This document shows, in pieces, positions 24,173-31,468 of a DNA stretch of 37,417 nucleotides. Position numbers and translations under genes: made by a program. The stretch is taken from the NCBI GenBank assembly GCA_947166705.1, contig CAMVFE010000021.1, positions 1 through 37,417 of the forward strand. The letters run 5' to 3'. The stretch is from an uncultured Clostridia bacterium (GTDB taxonomy: Bacteria; Bacillota; Clostridia; Christensenellales; Aristaeellaceae). Under the pieces are notes generated by a model that made no database searches, had not been told where the DNA came from, and worked only from the letters and a program-made list of their open reading frames with translations. Each line of letters begins with the position of its first letter. Position 1 is the stretch's first letter.

Positions 24173-24484
24173 ATGATCAAAGCAGCTGTTTCCAGGGAAG
24201 CACGAAAAGACCTGGTCAATATTCACCGATATATTTCCGAAGAACTGGAAAACCCTCAGGCAGCAAAACGGATTATTCATGAGCTGCGCTCAGCCATTGA
24301 AAGTTTACAATTATTCCCCCGAAGAGGAAGGCCTCTCGATGCCCTGATCTCTGTACACACCGAGTATCGTTATCTTCCCTGTGAAAATTACTGTATTTTC
24401 TACCTGGAAGACGAGGAAAATGTTGTGATTGTTCGGATTCTTCATCAGCGCCAGGACTATTTGCGCGCGCTGTTTAACCTGTAA
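24173..24484 (+). CDS. Type II toxin, ParE/RelE superfamily
   Basis: The 103-residue product starts at ATG 24173, one base after the antitoxin stop, with GGAGGGG overlapping the antitoxin end. Family features are AAVSREARKDLVNIHRYISE at the N-terminus (two-helix hairpin), FPRRGRPLD near residue 50, and the C-terminal strand pair RYLPCENYCIFYLEDEE and VVIVRILHQRQDYLRALF. The pattern is closer to ParE-like gyrase poisons than to ribosome-dependent RelE, but the distinction cannot be made firmly. The pair sits in an AT-rich segment beside a gene remnant, typical of mobile accessory DNA. Confidence 0.87.
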   Translation: MIKAAVSREARKDLVNIHRYISEELENPQAAKRIIHELRSAIESLQLFPRRGRPLDALISVHTEYRYLPCENYCIFYLEDEENVVIVRILHQRQDYLRALFNL

Positions 24485-24551
24485 ATGCATATGGCCTATG
24501 CCCGGCCGGACTTCGGGAAGTGAAGAGCCTGTTGGAAAGAAGTGAAGAACA

Positions 24552-25778
24552 ATGATGGAACTGCTGGCGCCGGCGGGCGGCATGGCGCAGCTGCGGGCGG
24601 CGCTGCGCTTCGGGGCGGACGCGGTTTACGGCGGGTTGAAGCGTTTTGGGCTGCGGGCCTCGGCGGATAATTTCTCCCCGGAAGAGCTCCGGACGGTGCT
24701 GGAGACGGTGCATGGAGCCGGGAAGCGCTTCTATCTGACGCTGAACATTCTGCCCCATGAAGAGGAACTGGAGGCCCTGGTTTCAGAGGGCAGAAAAGCC
24801 TGGAAGATGGGTGTGGATGCGGCGATCGTCAGCGATCTGGGGGCCTTTTCCCTGCTGCGCCGGCACGTGCCGGAGCTGCCGCTGCATGTAAGCACCCAGG
24901 CCAATATCATGAACTCTGCCGCCGCCGAGGTCTTTTCGGAAATGGGCGCGGAGCGGATCGTGCTGTCGCGGGAGCTCTCCCTGCGGGAGATTTCGGCGCT
25001 GCGGAGCAAGCTGCCGGAGAAGGTGGAACTGGAGGCCTTTGTGCATGGGGCCATGTGCATGTCCCATTCCGGCAGGTGCATGCTCAGCGACTACCTGACA
25101 GGCCGGGGCGCAAACCGGGGCTCCTGCACGCAGCCCTGCAGATGGGAATACACGGTGCTGGAAGCAAAACGCCCGGATCAGCCCATGCCCGTGATGGAGG
25201 ATGAGCGGGGAACTTACATTTTTTCAGCCTTTGATCTGAACATGCTGAGCCATCTGCCGGAGATGCGGGACGCCGGGATACATTCTCTGAAAATCGAAGG
25301 GAGAATGAAAACGGATTACTATGTGGCAACGGTTACCCGGGCGTACCGCCGGGCCCTGGATCTGATGGCGGAGAGCGAAGCTGCCTACAGGGGCGCGCTG
25401 CCGGAGCTCGAAGAGGAGCTTTGCAAGGTCAGCCACCGCCAAAGCAATACCGGCTTTTATTTCGGACCGCCCCTGCCGGCCTCCGGCGCAGGGCAGACTA
25501 CCCAGACGATGGTTTTTACCGGGCGGGTGCTGGGCATGCGGGGAAATATGCTGCGCGTCGAGGTCAAGAACCGCATGGAGGCAGGAGATCGGCTCGAAAT
25601 CCTGACGCCGGAGGGTGTCCTTTCCTTTACGGCGGAGAAATTCATTCCCGAGGATACGGGAGAAGAGGTCGGCGTTGTCACGGTGGCCGGACAAAGGGTG
25701 ATGATTCCCGCACCCTGCAGCGCAGAGGCGGGAGACTACCTGCGGAAACCGTTTGCTATCAAAGATCACCGCGATTGA
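24552..25778 (+). CDS. U32 family protein, probable tRNA/rRNA hydroxylation enzyme (TrhP/RlhA-like)
   Basis: This 408-residue protein opens with ELLAPAGGMAQLRAALRFGADAVYGG, the beginning of the TIM-barrel U32 domain. It carries the family signature around residues 158-200: EAFVHGAMCMSHSGRCMLSDYL then GANRGSCTQPCRWEY, with four cysteines placed to hold an iron-sulfur cluster. A later FDLNMLSHLPEM and SLKIEGRMKTDYYVA follow, and a small C-terminal beta domain (TGRVLGMRGNMLRVEV) ends it. Though classed as peptidases, members such as TrhP and RlhA hydroxylate uridine or cytidine in tRNA or rRNA using prephenate-linked chemistry. The barrel plus small C-terminal domain fits TrhP best. GC-rich, unlike the toxin-antitoxin pair before it. 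The last five codons and the following DNA are duplicated 98 bases downstream. Confidence 0.85.
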   Translation: MMELLAPAGGMAQLRAALRFGADAVYGGLKRFGLRASADNFSPEELRTVLETVHGAGKRFYLTLNILPHEEELEALVSEGRKAWKMGVDAAIVSDLGAFSLLRRHVPELPLHVSTQANIMNSAAAEVFSEMGAERIVLSRELSLREISALRSKLPEKVELEAFVHGAMCMSHSGRCMLSDYLTGRGANRGSCTQPCRWEYTVLEAKRPDQPMPVMEDERGTYIFSAFDLNMLSHLPEMRDAGIHSLKIEGRMKTDYYVATVTRAYRRALDLMAESEAAYRGALPELEEELCKVSHRQSNTGFYFGPPLPASGAGQTTQTMVFTGRVLGMRGNMLRVEVKNRMEAGDRLEILTPEGVLSFTAEKFIPEDTGEEVGVVTVAGQRVMIPAPCSAEAGDYLRKPFAIKDHRD

Positions 25779-25886
25779 AACCTGATGCCGCAAGGAATCG
25801 GAAGGAAAAACCGCGGAGATACTGCAGACAAAAGAACCGTCCCCGTGTCTTCACAGCCAAAGATCACCGCGATTGAAACCTGATGC
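25761..25886 (+). repeat. Direct duplication of the U32 gene end flanking a REP element
   Basis: A perfect 28-base repeat starting AAAGATCACCGCGATTG occurs at 25761-25788 and 25859-25886. Copy 1 is the last codons, the stop and ten further bases of the U32 gene; copy 2 is non-coding. Similarity continues, weaker, for about 30 more bases after each. Between them lies a subfamily 2 REP element. Confidence 0.85.
25827..25851 (+). repeat. REP-like hairpin element, subfamily 2
   Basis: The plus strand reads GACAAAAGAACCGTCCCC then GTGTCTT; the arms GACA and TGTC pair. It lies downstream of the plus-strand U32 gene, oriented with it. Confidence 0.85.
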
Positions 25887-25910
25887 GGTAAAGAACGGGA
25901 AAGAAAAAAG

Positions 25911-25931
25911 CGGGGAGAAATCTTCTCCCCG
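25911..25931. terminator. Bidirectional terminator between U32 and PAP2 genes
   Basis: A 9-bp stem (CGGGGAGAA with TTCTCCCCG, loop ATC) has TTTTC after it on the plus strand and CTTTTTTCTTTC after it on the minus strand. It serves both convergent genes. Confidence 0.85.
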
Positions 25932-25943
25932 TTTTCAGCCGGA

Positions 25944-26909
25944 TCACTGCGCCTCCTGCTGCTGTAGTTTCCTTCCGGCCAGCTTCAGGATCAGCGGGAA
26001 CAGCGCGATGTAGTAGACCGCGTGGATCACGGAGAAAGCCAGCTTGCCCCAGTTGGCGCCCAGCCACCCGGTCAGCACCGGCCGCAGGAAGTCCTTCAGC
26101 ATCACCATGACGACCAGCCCGGCGCAGCAGAGCAGCGCCATGACCGGGCCCCGGCCCGCCGGCCGGAACCGGATCCACTTCTTTTCGATGAAGCGGCCGG
26201 CGATGAAGCCGATCACCTTGCCGATATCCCCGTAGCCGTCGTTCATCATCTTCTGCGGATCGACGAGCAGCTTTCCCTCCGCGTTCAGGTCCATGGGATA
26301 GGGCTTGACGGTGATGTACAGGATCGCGGCCCAGCAGAAGATGAAGCCGCCCAGCAGGAACCGGTCCTCCTTCTCCGGATGCGCGTCCAGATACGCGAAA
26401 AGCTTCGCCGTCAGGATCAGGCTGAGCACCGTCAGCACGATTGCCGTGAAAACATCCTGCGGGGTGTGCACGCCCAGATAGTTCCGGGAAAAGGCCGTCA
26501 GCAGGACGAAGGCGAACAGCAGGAACGAGAGCCAGCGGGTGCGCCGGTTATCCCAGGCGCCGACCGCCGTGCCGGCCGCCAGCGGGCCCGCCGTGGTCGT
26601 ATGTCCGCTCGGGAAGGAATAGCTCGTCGCCGTCGTGATGGAATCCCCGGCGGGCAGGATCCGGGTGTCCCGGATCCAGGGGCGGTAGACGCAGGCCGTC
26701 AGCTTGATCAGCGGCGTCCACAGCATGCAGAAGTAATAGGACACCAGGGTGTAGAGGCCCTTGCGCTTATCCAGGAACCAGTAGACAAAGACCGGAATCA
26801 GGATCAGGTACGTGGTGGCGAACATGGACACGAATTCCATGAAGGGCGTCAGCACGTCCTGAATGCCGTTCCTGAAATCCTGCAGCCAGAGCAGATACTG
26901 GATATCCAT
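25944..26909 (-). CDS. PAP2-family membrane phosphatase
   Basis: The protein has 321 residues from ATG 26909 (MDIQYLLWLQDF), which follows GGAGG at ten bases; an ATG at 26930 adds seven residues but lacks a site. About seven to eight hydrophobic segments are seen. The three catalytic motifs are present: KLTACVYRPW (K-x6-RP), SFPSGHTT, and SRNYLGVHTPQD (SR-x5-H-x3-D). PAP2 enzymes remove phosphate from lipid phosphates or diphosphates outside the membrane, for example recycling undecaprenyl diphosphate. As the last gene of the phosphonate/glycan operon it may recycle carrier lipid or act on a phospholipid by-product (inference). A repeat-filled 157-base gap separates it from the PEP mutase fusion gene. 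Confidence 0.88.
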   Translation of the reverse strand: MDIQYLLWLQDFRNGIQDVLTPFMEFVSMFATTYLILIPVFVYWFLDKRKGLYTLVSYYFCMLWTPLIKLTACVYRPWIRDTRILPAGDSITTATSYSFPSGHTTTAGPLAAGTAVGAWDNRRTRWLSFLLFAFVLLTAFSRNYLGVHTPQDVFTAIVLTVLSLILTAKLFAYLDAHPEKEDRFLLGGFIFCWAAILYITVKPYPMDLNAEGKLLVDPQKMMNDGYGDIGKVIGFIAGRFIEKKWIRFRPAGRGPVMALLCCAGLVVMVMLKDFLRPVLTGWLGANWGKLAFSVIHAVYYIALFPLILKLAGRKLQQQEAQ

Positions 26910-26934
26910 ATTTCCGGATCCTCCGTTCATCCCC

Positions 26935-26967
26935 GGGAAGCCCCGTCATCGGCGGCTTCCCTTTTTT
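26935..26967 (+). terminator. Plus-strand hairpin with T-run
   Basis: An 8-bp stem (GGGAAGCC with GGCTTCCC) is followed by six T on the plus strand. No plus-strand gene ends nearby. On the minus strand the hairpin is preceded by A residues and lies between two operon genes, so its role is unclear. Confidence 0.4.
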
Positions 26968-26981
26968 ATTATCCTGTTCCT

Positions 26982-27072
26982 CCGGGTTTGGATTCCTTAT
27001 TTCCCCCGGGGTTGATTTCCCATGCCTCCGGGGAAGGAATCCCCGTTTCCCCCGGGGTTGGATTCCTTATTC
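26982..27072. repeat. Interleaved short direct repeats after the PEP mutase gene
   Basis: GGATTCCTTATT occurs twice (about 26990 and 27060) and TTCCCCCGGGGTTG twice (about 27001 and 27047), with a further GGGGAAGGAATCCCC. The upstream copy overlaps the stop codon of the PEP mutase fusion gene. The pattern resembles the tandem spacer at 1486-1545. Confidence 0.7.
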
Positions 27073-29076
27073 CTCCGGAATCAGCCGGATGATCTCCCGG
27101 AAGGGCATGCACGCCGCGTCCGCCTCCAGCGCCCGGTGGTTCCGCAGGATGGTCTCCGCGGTCTGCTCCATCGCCGGGAAGGCCGAGCGCGTCAGCTGGT
27201 TGGCGTAGATGATGATGTTCACGCCCCGGGCGCGGAACTCCTCCTCGGTCACGGCGTTGAAGCTGGTGGGCACGACCACCAGCGGCGTCGCCGCGTCCCG
27301 GGCCCGGAAGGCCTCCACGAAGGCGAAGATCTCCGCGGGATCCTTCTTCCGGGAATGGATCATGATGGCGTCCGCTCCCGCCGCCGTGAAGGCGAAGGCC
27401 CGGGCGAGGGCGTCGTCCATGCCCCGCTCAAGGATCAGGCTTTCGATCCGCGCGCAGATCATGAAATCCTTCGTCCGCTGCGCGCGCTTTCCGGCGGCGA
27501 TCTTCTCCGCGAAATGCTCAATGCTGTCCTGGGTCTGCCGCACCTCCGTGCCGAAGAGGGAGTTCTTCTTCAGCCCGGTCTTGTCCTCGATGATCACCAT
27601 GGACACGCCCATGCGCTCCAGGGACCGCACCGTGTACACGAAGTGCTCCGTCAGCCCGCCGGTGTCCCCGTCGAAGATGATGGGCTTCGTCGTCACCTCG
27701 CAGATCTCGTCCACCGTGCGGAAGCGGGAGGTCATGTCCACCAGCTCGATATCCGGCTTGCCGCGGGAGGTCGAATCGCACAGGGAGGAAATCCACATGG
27801 CGTCGAACTGGCGGTATCCGCCGCCCTCCGGCACCTTCGCGTTCTCCACGATCAGGCCCGTCAGCCCGCTGTGGGCCTCCATGGCGGTGACCGTGCCCTT
27901 CAGGGTCAGCAGCTTGCGCAGGCGGCCGCGGCGCATGTCCGGCGTGCCCGCCTCCAGCCGCGCCCGCTTCTCCATCTCGGCGAGGCCCTCGTCCCGGGCG
28001 TAGGGGAATTCCACCAGGTGGCCGCCCCAGCCCGCCAGCACCTCCTGCACCTCCTGCCGGATCGGCGCCTGGACGCCGGTGACCCAGTCGTCCCCGTGGA
28101 CAACGTAGTCCGGCCGGTATTTCTCCAGGTTTTCCCGGTAGCTGAGGGTCCGCTGCTCCACGACCTGATCCACCAGCGCCAGGGAGCGCATCAGCGCCGC
28201 CCGCTCGGGGAAGGGCACCAACGGATAGCGCTTGTAGCCGGCCACCGCCTCGTCGCTCAGCACGCCCACGATCAGCCGGCCCAGCCGCCGCGCCCGCCGC
28301 AGCAGGGCGATGTGCCCGCTGTGCAGCAGGTCCGCGGAGAAGCAGAGGTAGACCGTGCGGTTTTCCAGCGCCGCGAGGCGCTTCGACACGTTCTCCAGGT
28401 CCTCCGGGGTGTCGATCTCGGCGCAGAGCCGGTCGCCCACGTCCAGCGCGCGGATGCGGCAGGCGCCCTCCAGCCGGTTCAGCGCCTCCTCGGCGTAGCA
28501 GGAGGTCTCCCCGGCCTCGCACAGCTCCCCGATCTTCGAAAGCCACCGGTCCCAGTCCTCCGCCTTCAGGTGGTACAGCGCCTGGGCCTCCAGGGCGTCG
28601 TCAAAGCAGTCCACGCCCACCCGGAGCACCCGGCCGTCCCGCACCACCGCCTTGAAATCCTTCTCCGGCAGGGGCAGCGTGGAGGAAACCTTCATGCAGC
28701 TGTCCTCCGAGGCGGCCGCCTCCTCCAGCACGGAGGGCTCGAAGACCAGGTCCCCGTGCATCAGCAGGATTTCCTCTCCCCGCAGCAGGTCCCGCGCGCA
28801 CCAGATGGAGTAGATGTAGTTCGTCTCCGCGTACCGCGGGTTGCGCACGAAGGCGATGTCCAGCCCGGTGTTCAGGGACTTGCAGTAGTCCATCAGCACC
28901 TGATCATAATACCCGGTGGTAATCACGACCTGGCGGATGCCCGCCTCGGCCAGCAGCCGCAGCTGGCGGGAGAGGATCGTCTCCCGGGGCGAAATCTCCG
29001 TCATGCATTTGGGATGCTCCCGGGTCAGGTCCCCCATCCGGTGGCCCAGGCCTGAATTCAGGATCAGCGCTTTCAT
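27067..29076 (-). CDS. Three-domain fusion: NTP transferase + cytidylyltransferase-like + PEP mutase
   Basis: The protein has 669 residues from ATG 29076 (GGAG upstream). Domain 1 (1-235) is a nucleotidyltransferase: LNSGLGHRMGDLTREHPKCM, then MHGDLVF (D109 likely metal ligand). Domain 2 (238-370) is a cytidylyltransferase-like fold with HSGH at 252-255 and VVHGDDW near 326. Domain 3 (385-669) is phosphoenolpyruvate mutase: SSLCDSTSRGKPDIELVD, FDGDTGG, and the diagnostic EDKTGLKKNS (about 497-506). PEP mutase makes phosphonopyruvate, the entry to nearly all natural C-P compounds. Nucleotidyltransferase domains joined to it are known to activate the phosphonate, usually as CMP-2-aminoethylphosphonate, for transfer to glycans or lipids. 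Two such domains of different folds in one chain are unusual. No decarboxylase gene is near. Confidence 0.92.
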   Translation of the reverse strand: MKALILNSGLGHRMGDLTREHPKCMTEISPRETILSRQLRLLAEAGIRQVVITTGYYDQVLMDYCKSLNTGLDIAFVRNPRYAETNYIYSIWCARDLLRGEEILLMHGDLVFEPSVLEEAAASEDSCMKVSSTLPLPEKDFKAVVRDGRVLRVGVDCFDDALEAQALYHLKAEDWDRWLSKIGELCEAGETSCYAEEALNRLEGACRIRALDVGDRLCAEIDTPEDLENVSKRLAALENRTVYLCFSADLLHSGHIALLRRARRLGRLIVGVLSDEAVAGYKRYPLVPFPERAALMRSLALVDQVVEQRTLSYRENLEKYRPDYVVHGDDWVTGVQAPIRQEVQEVLAGWGGHLVEFPYARDEGLAEMEKRARLEAGTPDMRRGRLRKLLTLKGTVTAMEAHSGLTGLIVENAKVPEGGGYRQFDAMWISSLCDSTSRGKPDIELVDMTSRFRTVDEICEVTTKPIIFDGDTGGLTEHFVYTVRSLERMGVSMVIIEDKTGLKKNSLFGTEVRQTQDSIEHFAEKIAAGKRAQRTKDFMICARIESLILERGMDDALARAFAFTAAGADAIMIHSRKKDPAEIFAFVEAFRARDAATPLVVVPTSFNAVTEEEFRARGVNIIIYANQLTRSAFPAMEQTAETILRNHRALEADAACMPFREIIRLIPEE

Positions 29077-29147
29077 GCTTTCATGCTCCGTTCTGTCTGA
29101 TTTCTCAGTTCTTCTCTTTTTCCCGTCCGCGGTCCGCGGCGCACTGC

Positions 29148-30269
29148 TTACCCGAGGGGCCCGAGATCCACCAGGTAGCAGCCCGCGCGGGTCGCGCTGT
29201 CCGACGCCTGGCCGATCCGCTCCGGATGCAGCTCCTCCTCCCGGAGGATGCGCTCCGGGTACGTCCGCCGCATCTCCTCCAGGGCCGCCAGGTCCGCCTG
29301 CGTCAGGATGAACCGGACCTCCGTCCGCCGCGGCGCGCGCACCGGGCGCAGATCCGGCTCCCGGCCGACCGCGGTATCGATCACCGCGGCCACGAAATCC
29401 ACCCCCGTGGAGCGGAGCACCAGGTCGCTGCCAATGCAGTCCCCGCCCATGCGCGCGCCGATCTCGATCAGCCTGATCCGGCCCTCCGCGTCGATCTTCA
29501 GCTCCGTATGCGAGGCGCCGTTTTCGATCTCCAGCGTGTCCAGGGCGTGCTCCGTCACCGCCCGCACCCGCGCCAGGGTTTCCGCGTCGACGGGCGCCGG
29601 CTCCAGGTGCCCGGTTTCGATGAAGCCGGGCGCGCCGGTGGTGTACTTCAGCGTCAGGGCCAGGAAATGATGCCGCCCGCGGAAGGAGATGTATTCCACG
29701 CTGTACTCCTGCCCCTCGGCAAACTCCTCCGCCAGCGCCTTTCCCTCGAAGCTCTGCGCCTGCGCGCGGGCCACCGCCGCAGGCAGTTCCGCGGGATCCT
29801 CCACCTTCGTGATGCCCCGGCTGCCGCTGCGGTCGGTGGGCTTGACGATGGCCGGCATGGGAAGCAGGGCCTTCAGCGTCTCCAGGTCCGCGTCCTTCCC
29901 GACGAGGAAGCTGCGGGGGCAGGGATCCCCCCGGCGGAAAAAGGCCTCCCGCATCCGGTGCTTGTTGGTGCTCATCTCCGTGCTGCGCAGGGAGTTGCCC
30001 GGAAGCCCCAGCCGGTCCGCCACGTAATTCACCGTCACCACGGCCAGGTCCGAGGCGATGCTGCAGATCCCGCAGATGCCGATCTCCCGGCACTTCTCCA
30101 GGATATTCTCCTTTTCCACGATGCTGATGGGATAAAAGAAATCCGCCGCCTTCTCCCCGGGATCCCCCGCCGCCCAGGCGAAGACATGGGTGGTGAAGCC
30201 CATTTCCCGGGCCCTGAGGATCAGCGGCAGCTGGAGATAGCTGGCTCCGATGATGGCAAGATGCTGCAT
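29148..30269 (-). CDS. ATP-grasp ligase of the phosphonate/glycan operon
   Basis: The protein has 373 residues from ATG 30269, with CAGGAGG eight bases before. A pre-ATP-grasp Rossmann part (1-95, HLAIIGASYLQLPLILRARE) is followed by the ATP-grasp fold. That fold shows AIVKPTDRSGSRGI (nucleotide-binding loop, about 140-155), LAEEFAEGQEYSVEYI (about 185), and the metal-binding segment RLIEIGARMGGDCIGSD (about 270). The family joins a carboxylate to an amine or other nucleophile through an acyl phosphate. Between the PEP mutase fusion and two glycosyltransferases, it may ligate an amino acid or a phosphonate carrying a carboxylate, such as phosphonoalanine, to another group; this is inference. 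The spacer to the fusion gene is 71 bases. The substrate cannot be read from sequence. Confidence 0.87.
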   Translation of the reverse strand: MQHLAIIGASYLQLPLILRAREMGFTTHVFAWAAGDPGEKAADFFYPISIVEKENILEKCREIGICGICSIASDLAVVTVNYVADRLGLPGNSLRSTEMSTNKHRMREAFFRRGDPCPRSFLVGKDADLETLKALLPMPAIVKPTDRSGSRGITKVEDPAELPAAVARAQAQSFEGKALAEEFAEGQEYSVEYISFRGRHHFLALTLKYTTGAPGFIETGHLEPAPVDAETLARVRAVTEHALDTLEIENGASHTELKIDAEGRIRLIEIGARMGGDCIGSDLVLRSTGVDFVAAVIDTAVGREPDLRPVRAPRRTEVRFILTQADLAALEEMRRTYPERILREEELHPERIGQASDSATRAGCYLVDLGPLG

Positions 30270-30366
30270 GGTTCCGGTTCCGGCCTCCTGTTCCTTTCCC
30301 GTTTTCCCGGCCTGTTTTCCCGCTTTCGCGGCTTTTTCCGCTGCCCCGGCCTTCCGCCGCGGGGGC

Positions 30367-31356
30367 TCAGGCCTTCGCCGCCGGATCGTCCTCCGCCCCG
30401 GGGGCGCCGGGGGTCCGCTCGCTGACGATGTAGCGCGGGCGGCGCTTGGTTTCCAGGAAGATCTTTCCGACGTATTCCCCGATCACGCCCAGGGAGATCA
30501 GCTGGATGCCGCCCAGCAGCGCCACGGCGATCAGGGTGCTGGCCCAGCCGGCCACCGCGCTGCCCGCGATCCAGGCGATCAGGGCGTAGAGGATCAGCCC
30601 GAAGGAGATGACCGAAATGGCGACGCCCAGCCCGGTGATGATCCGGATGGGCTTGACGGAGAGGCTTGTGATGCCGTCGAAGGCCAGCGCCAGCATCTTC
30701 TTCAGCGGGTAGTGGCTCTTTCCGGCCATGCGCTCGCTCCGCTCGTAGTAGACGCTGGTGCTCTTGAACCCCACCAGGGGGAACATGCCCCGCAGGAAGA
30801 TGTTGACCTCCCGGAAGTTCGCGAATTCCTTCAGCACCCGGGCGGACACCAGGCGGTAGTCCGCGTGGTTGTAGACCGTGTCGGCGCCCATCCGGTTCAG
30901 CAGGCGGTAGAAGCTCTGGGCCGTGAAGCGCTTGAAGAAGGTGTCCGTCGCCCGGCTGGAGCGCACGCCGTAGACAATCTCCGCGCCGGAGAGGTATTCG
31001 TCCACCATGCTATCCATGGCGCGGATGTCGTCCTGGCCGTCGCAGTCGATGGAAATCGTGATGTCGCAGTGCTCCCGGGCCTCGAGCAGCCCGCAGAGCA
31101 GGGCGTTCTGGTGCCCCCGGTTCCGGCTGAGGCACAGCCCCTGGAAATGGGGATCCTGCCGGCTCAGCTCCGTGATGATCTCCCAGGTGCCGTCCCGGCT
31201 GCCGTCGTTGACGAACAGGATCCGGCTTTCGGGATCGATCTTTCCCGCGTCCGCCATCCGCGCGATCTGCTCCCGGAAAAGGGGCGCCGTCAGGGGCAGC
31301 ACCTCCTCCTCGTTGTAGCAGGGGATAACAATATACAGTACAGGCCTTTTATCCAT
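30367..31356 (-). CDS. GT2 glycosyltransferase, GtrB/DPM1-like
   Basis: The protein has 329 residues from ATG 31356, preceded by AAAGGA. The GT-A domain begins YIVIPCYNEEEVLPLTAPLF, with the metal-binding ISIDCDGQDD (about residue 110), FVNDGSRDGTW and LSRNRGHQNALLCG. Two C-terminal membrane helices (about 235-290) are followed by the GEYVGKIFLETKRRPRYIV tail. Such enzymes move a sugar from a nucleotide to polyprenyl phosphate on the cytosolic face, to be flipped and used outside by GT-C transferases. The neighbouring gene encodes a second member, so two different lipid-linked sugars may be made. An upstream start is rejected because it would translate the REP element at 31378-31409. Confidence 0.9.
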   Translation of the reverse strand: MDKRPVLYIVIPCYNEEEVLPLTAPLFREQIARMADAGKIDPESRILFVNDGSRDGTWEIITELSRQDPHFQGLCLSRNRGHQNALLCGLLEAREHCDITISIDCDGQDDIRAMDSMVDEYLSGAEIVYGVRSSRATDTFFKRFTAQSFYRLLNRMGADTVYNHADYRLVSARVLKEFANFREVNIFLRGMFPLVGFKSTSVYYERSERMAGKSHYPLKKMLALAFDGITSLSVKPIRIITGLGVAISVISFGLILYALIAWIAGSAVAGWASTLIAVALLGGIQLISLGVIGEYVGKIFLETKRRPRYIVSERTPGAPGAEDDPAAKA

Positions 31357-31377
31357 GCTGATTATCCTTTCTCCGGG

Positions 31378-31409
31378 GAAGACACGGGGACGGTTCTTTT
31401 GTCTCTTCC
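31378..31409 (-). repeat. REP-like hairpin element, subfamily 2
   Basis: The plus strand carries GAAGACACGGGGACGGTTC then TTTTGTCTCTTCC; arms GAAGACA and TGTCTCTTC nearly pair. It fills the gap between the two GT2 genes. The minus strand reads AAAAGAACCGTCCCC, matching those genes. Confidence 0.88.
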
Positions 31410-31468
31410 CCCGCTCCGTTCCCGCGCGCGGCACTTTCAGGCGGAGCCTCCGCGCCCCGCATCCCGGC

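Noticed and set aside
25761-25886. Possible CRISPR array: repeats containing GCGATTGAAAC
   Set aside because: There are only two copies, one of them coding for the end of a gene, with a REP element between. No spacer series and no cas genes are present.
29077-30093. N-terminal extension of the PEP mutase fusion through 30093
   Set aside because: The extension is out-of-frame translation of the ATP-grasp gene. ATG 29076 has a ribosome binding site and begins the nucleotidyltransferase signature.
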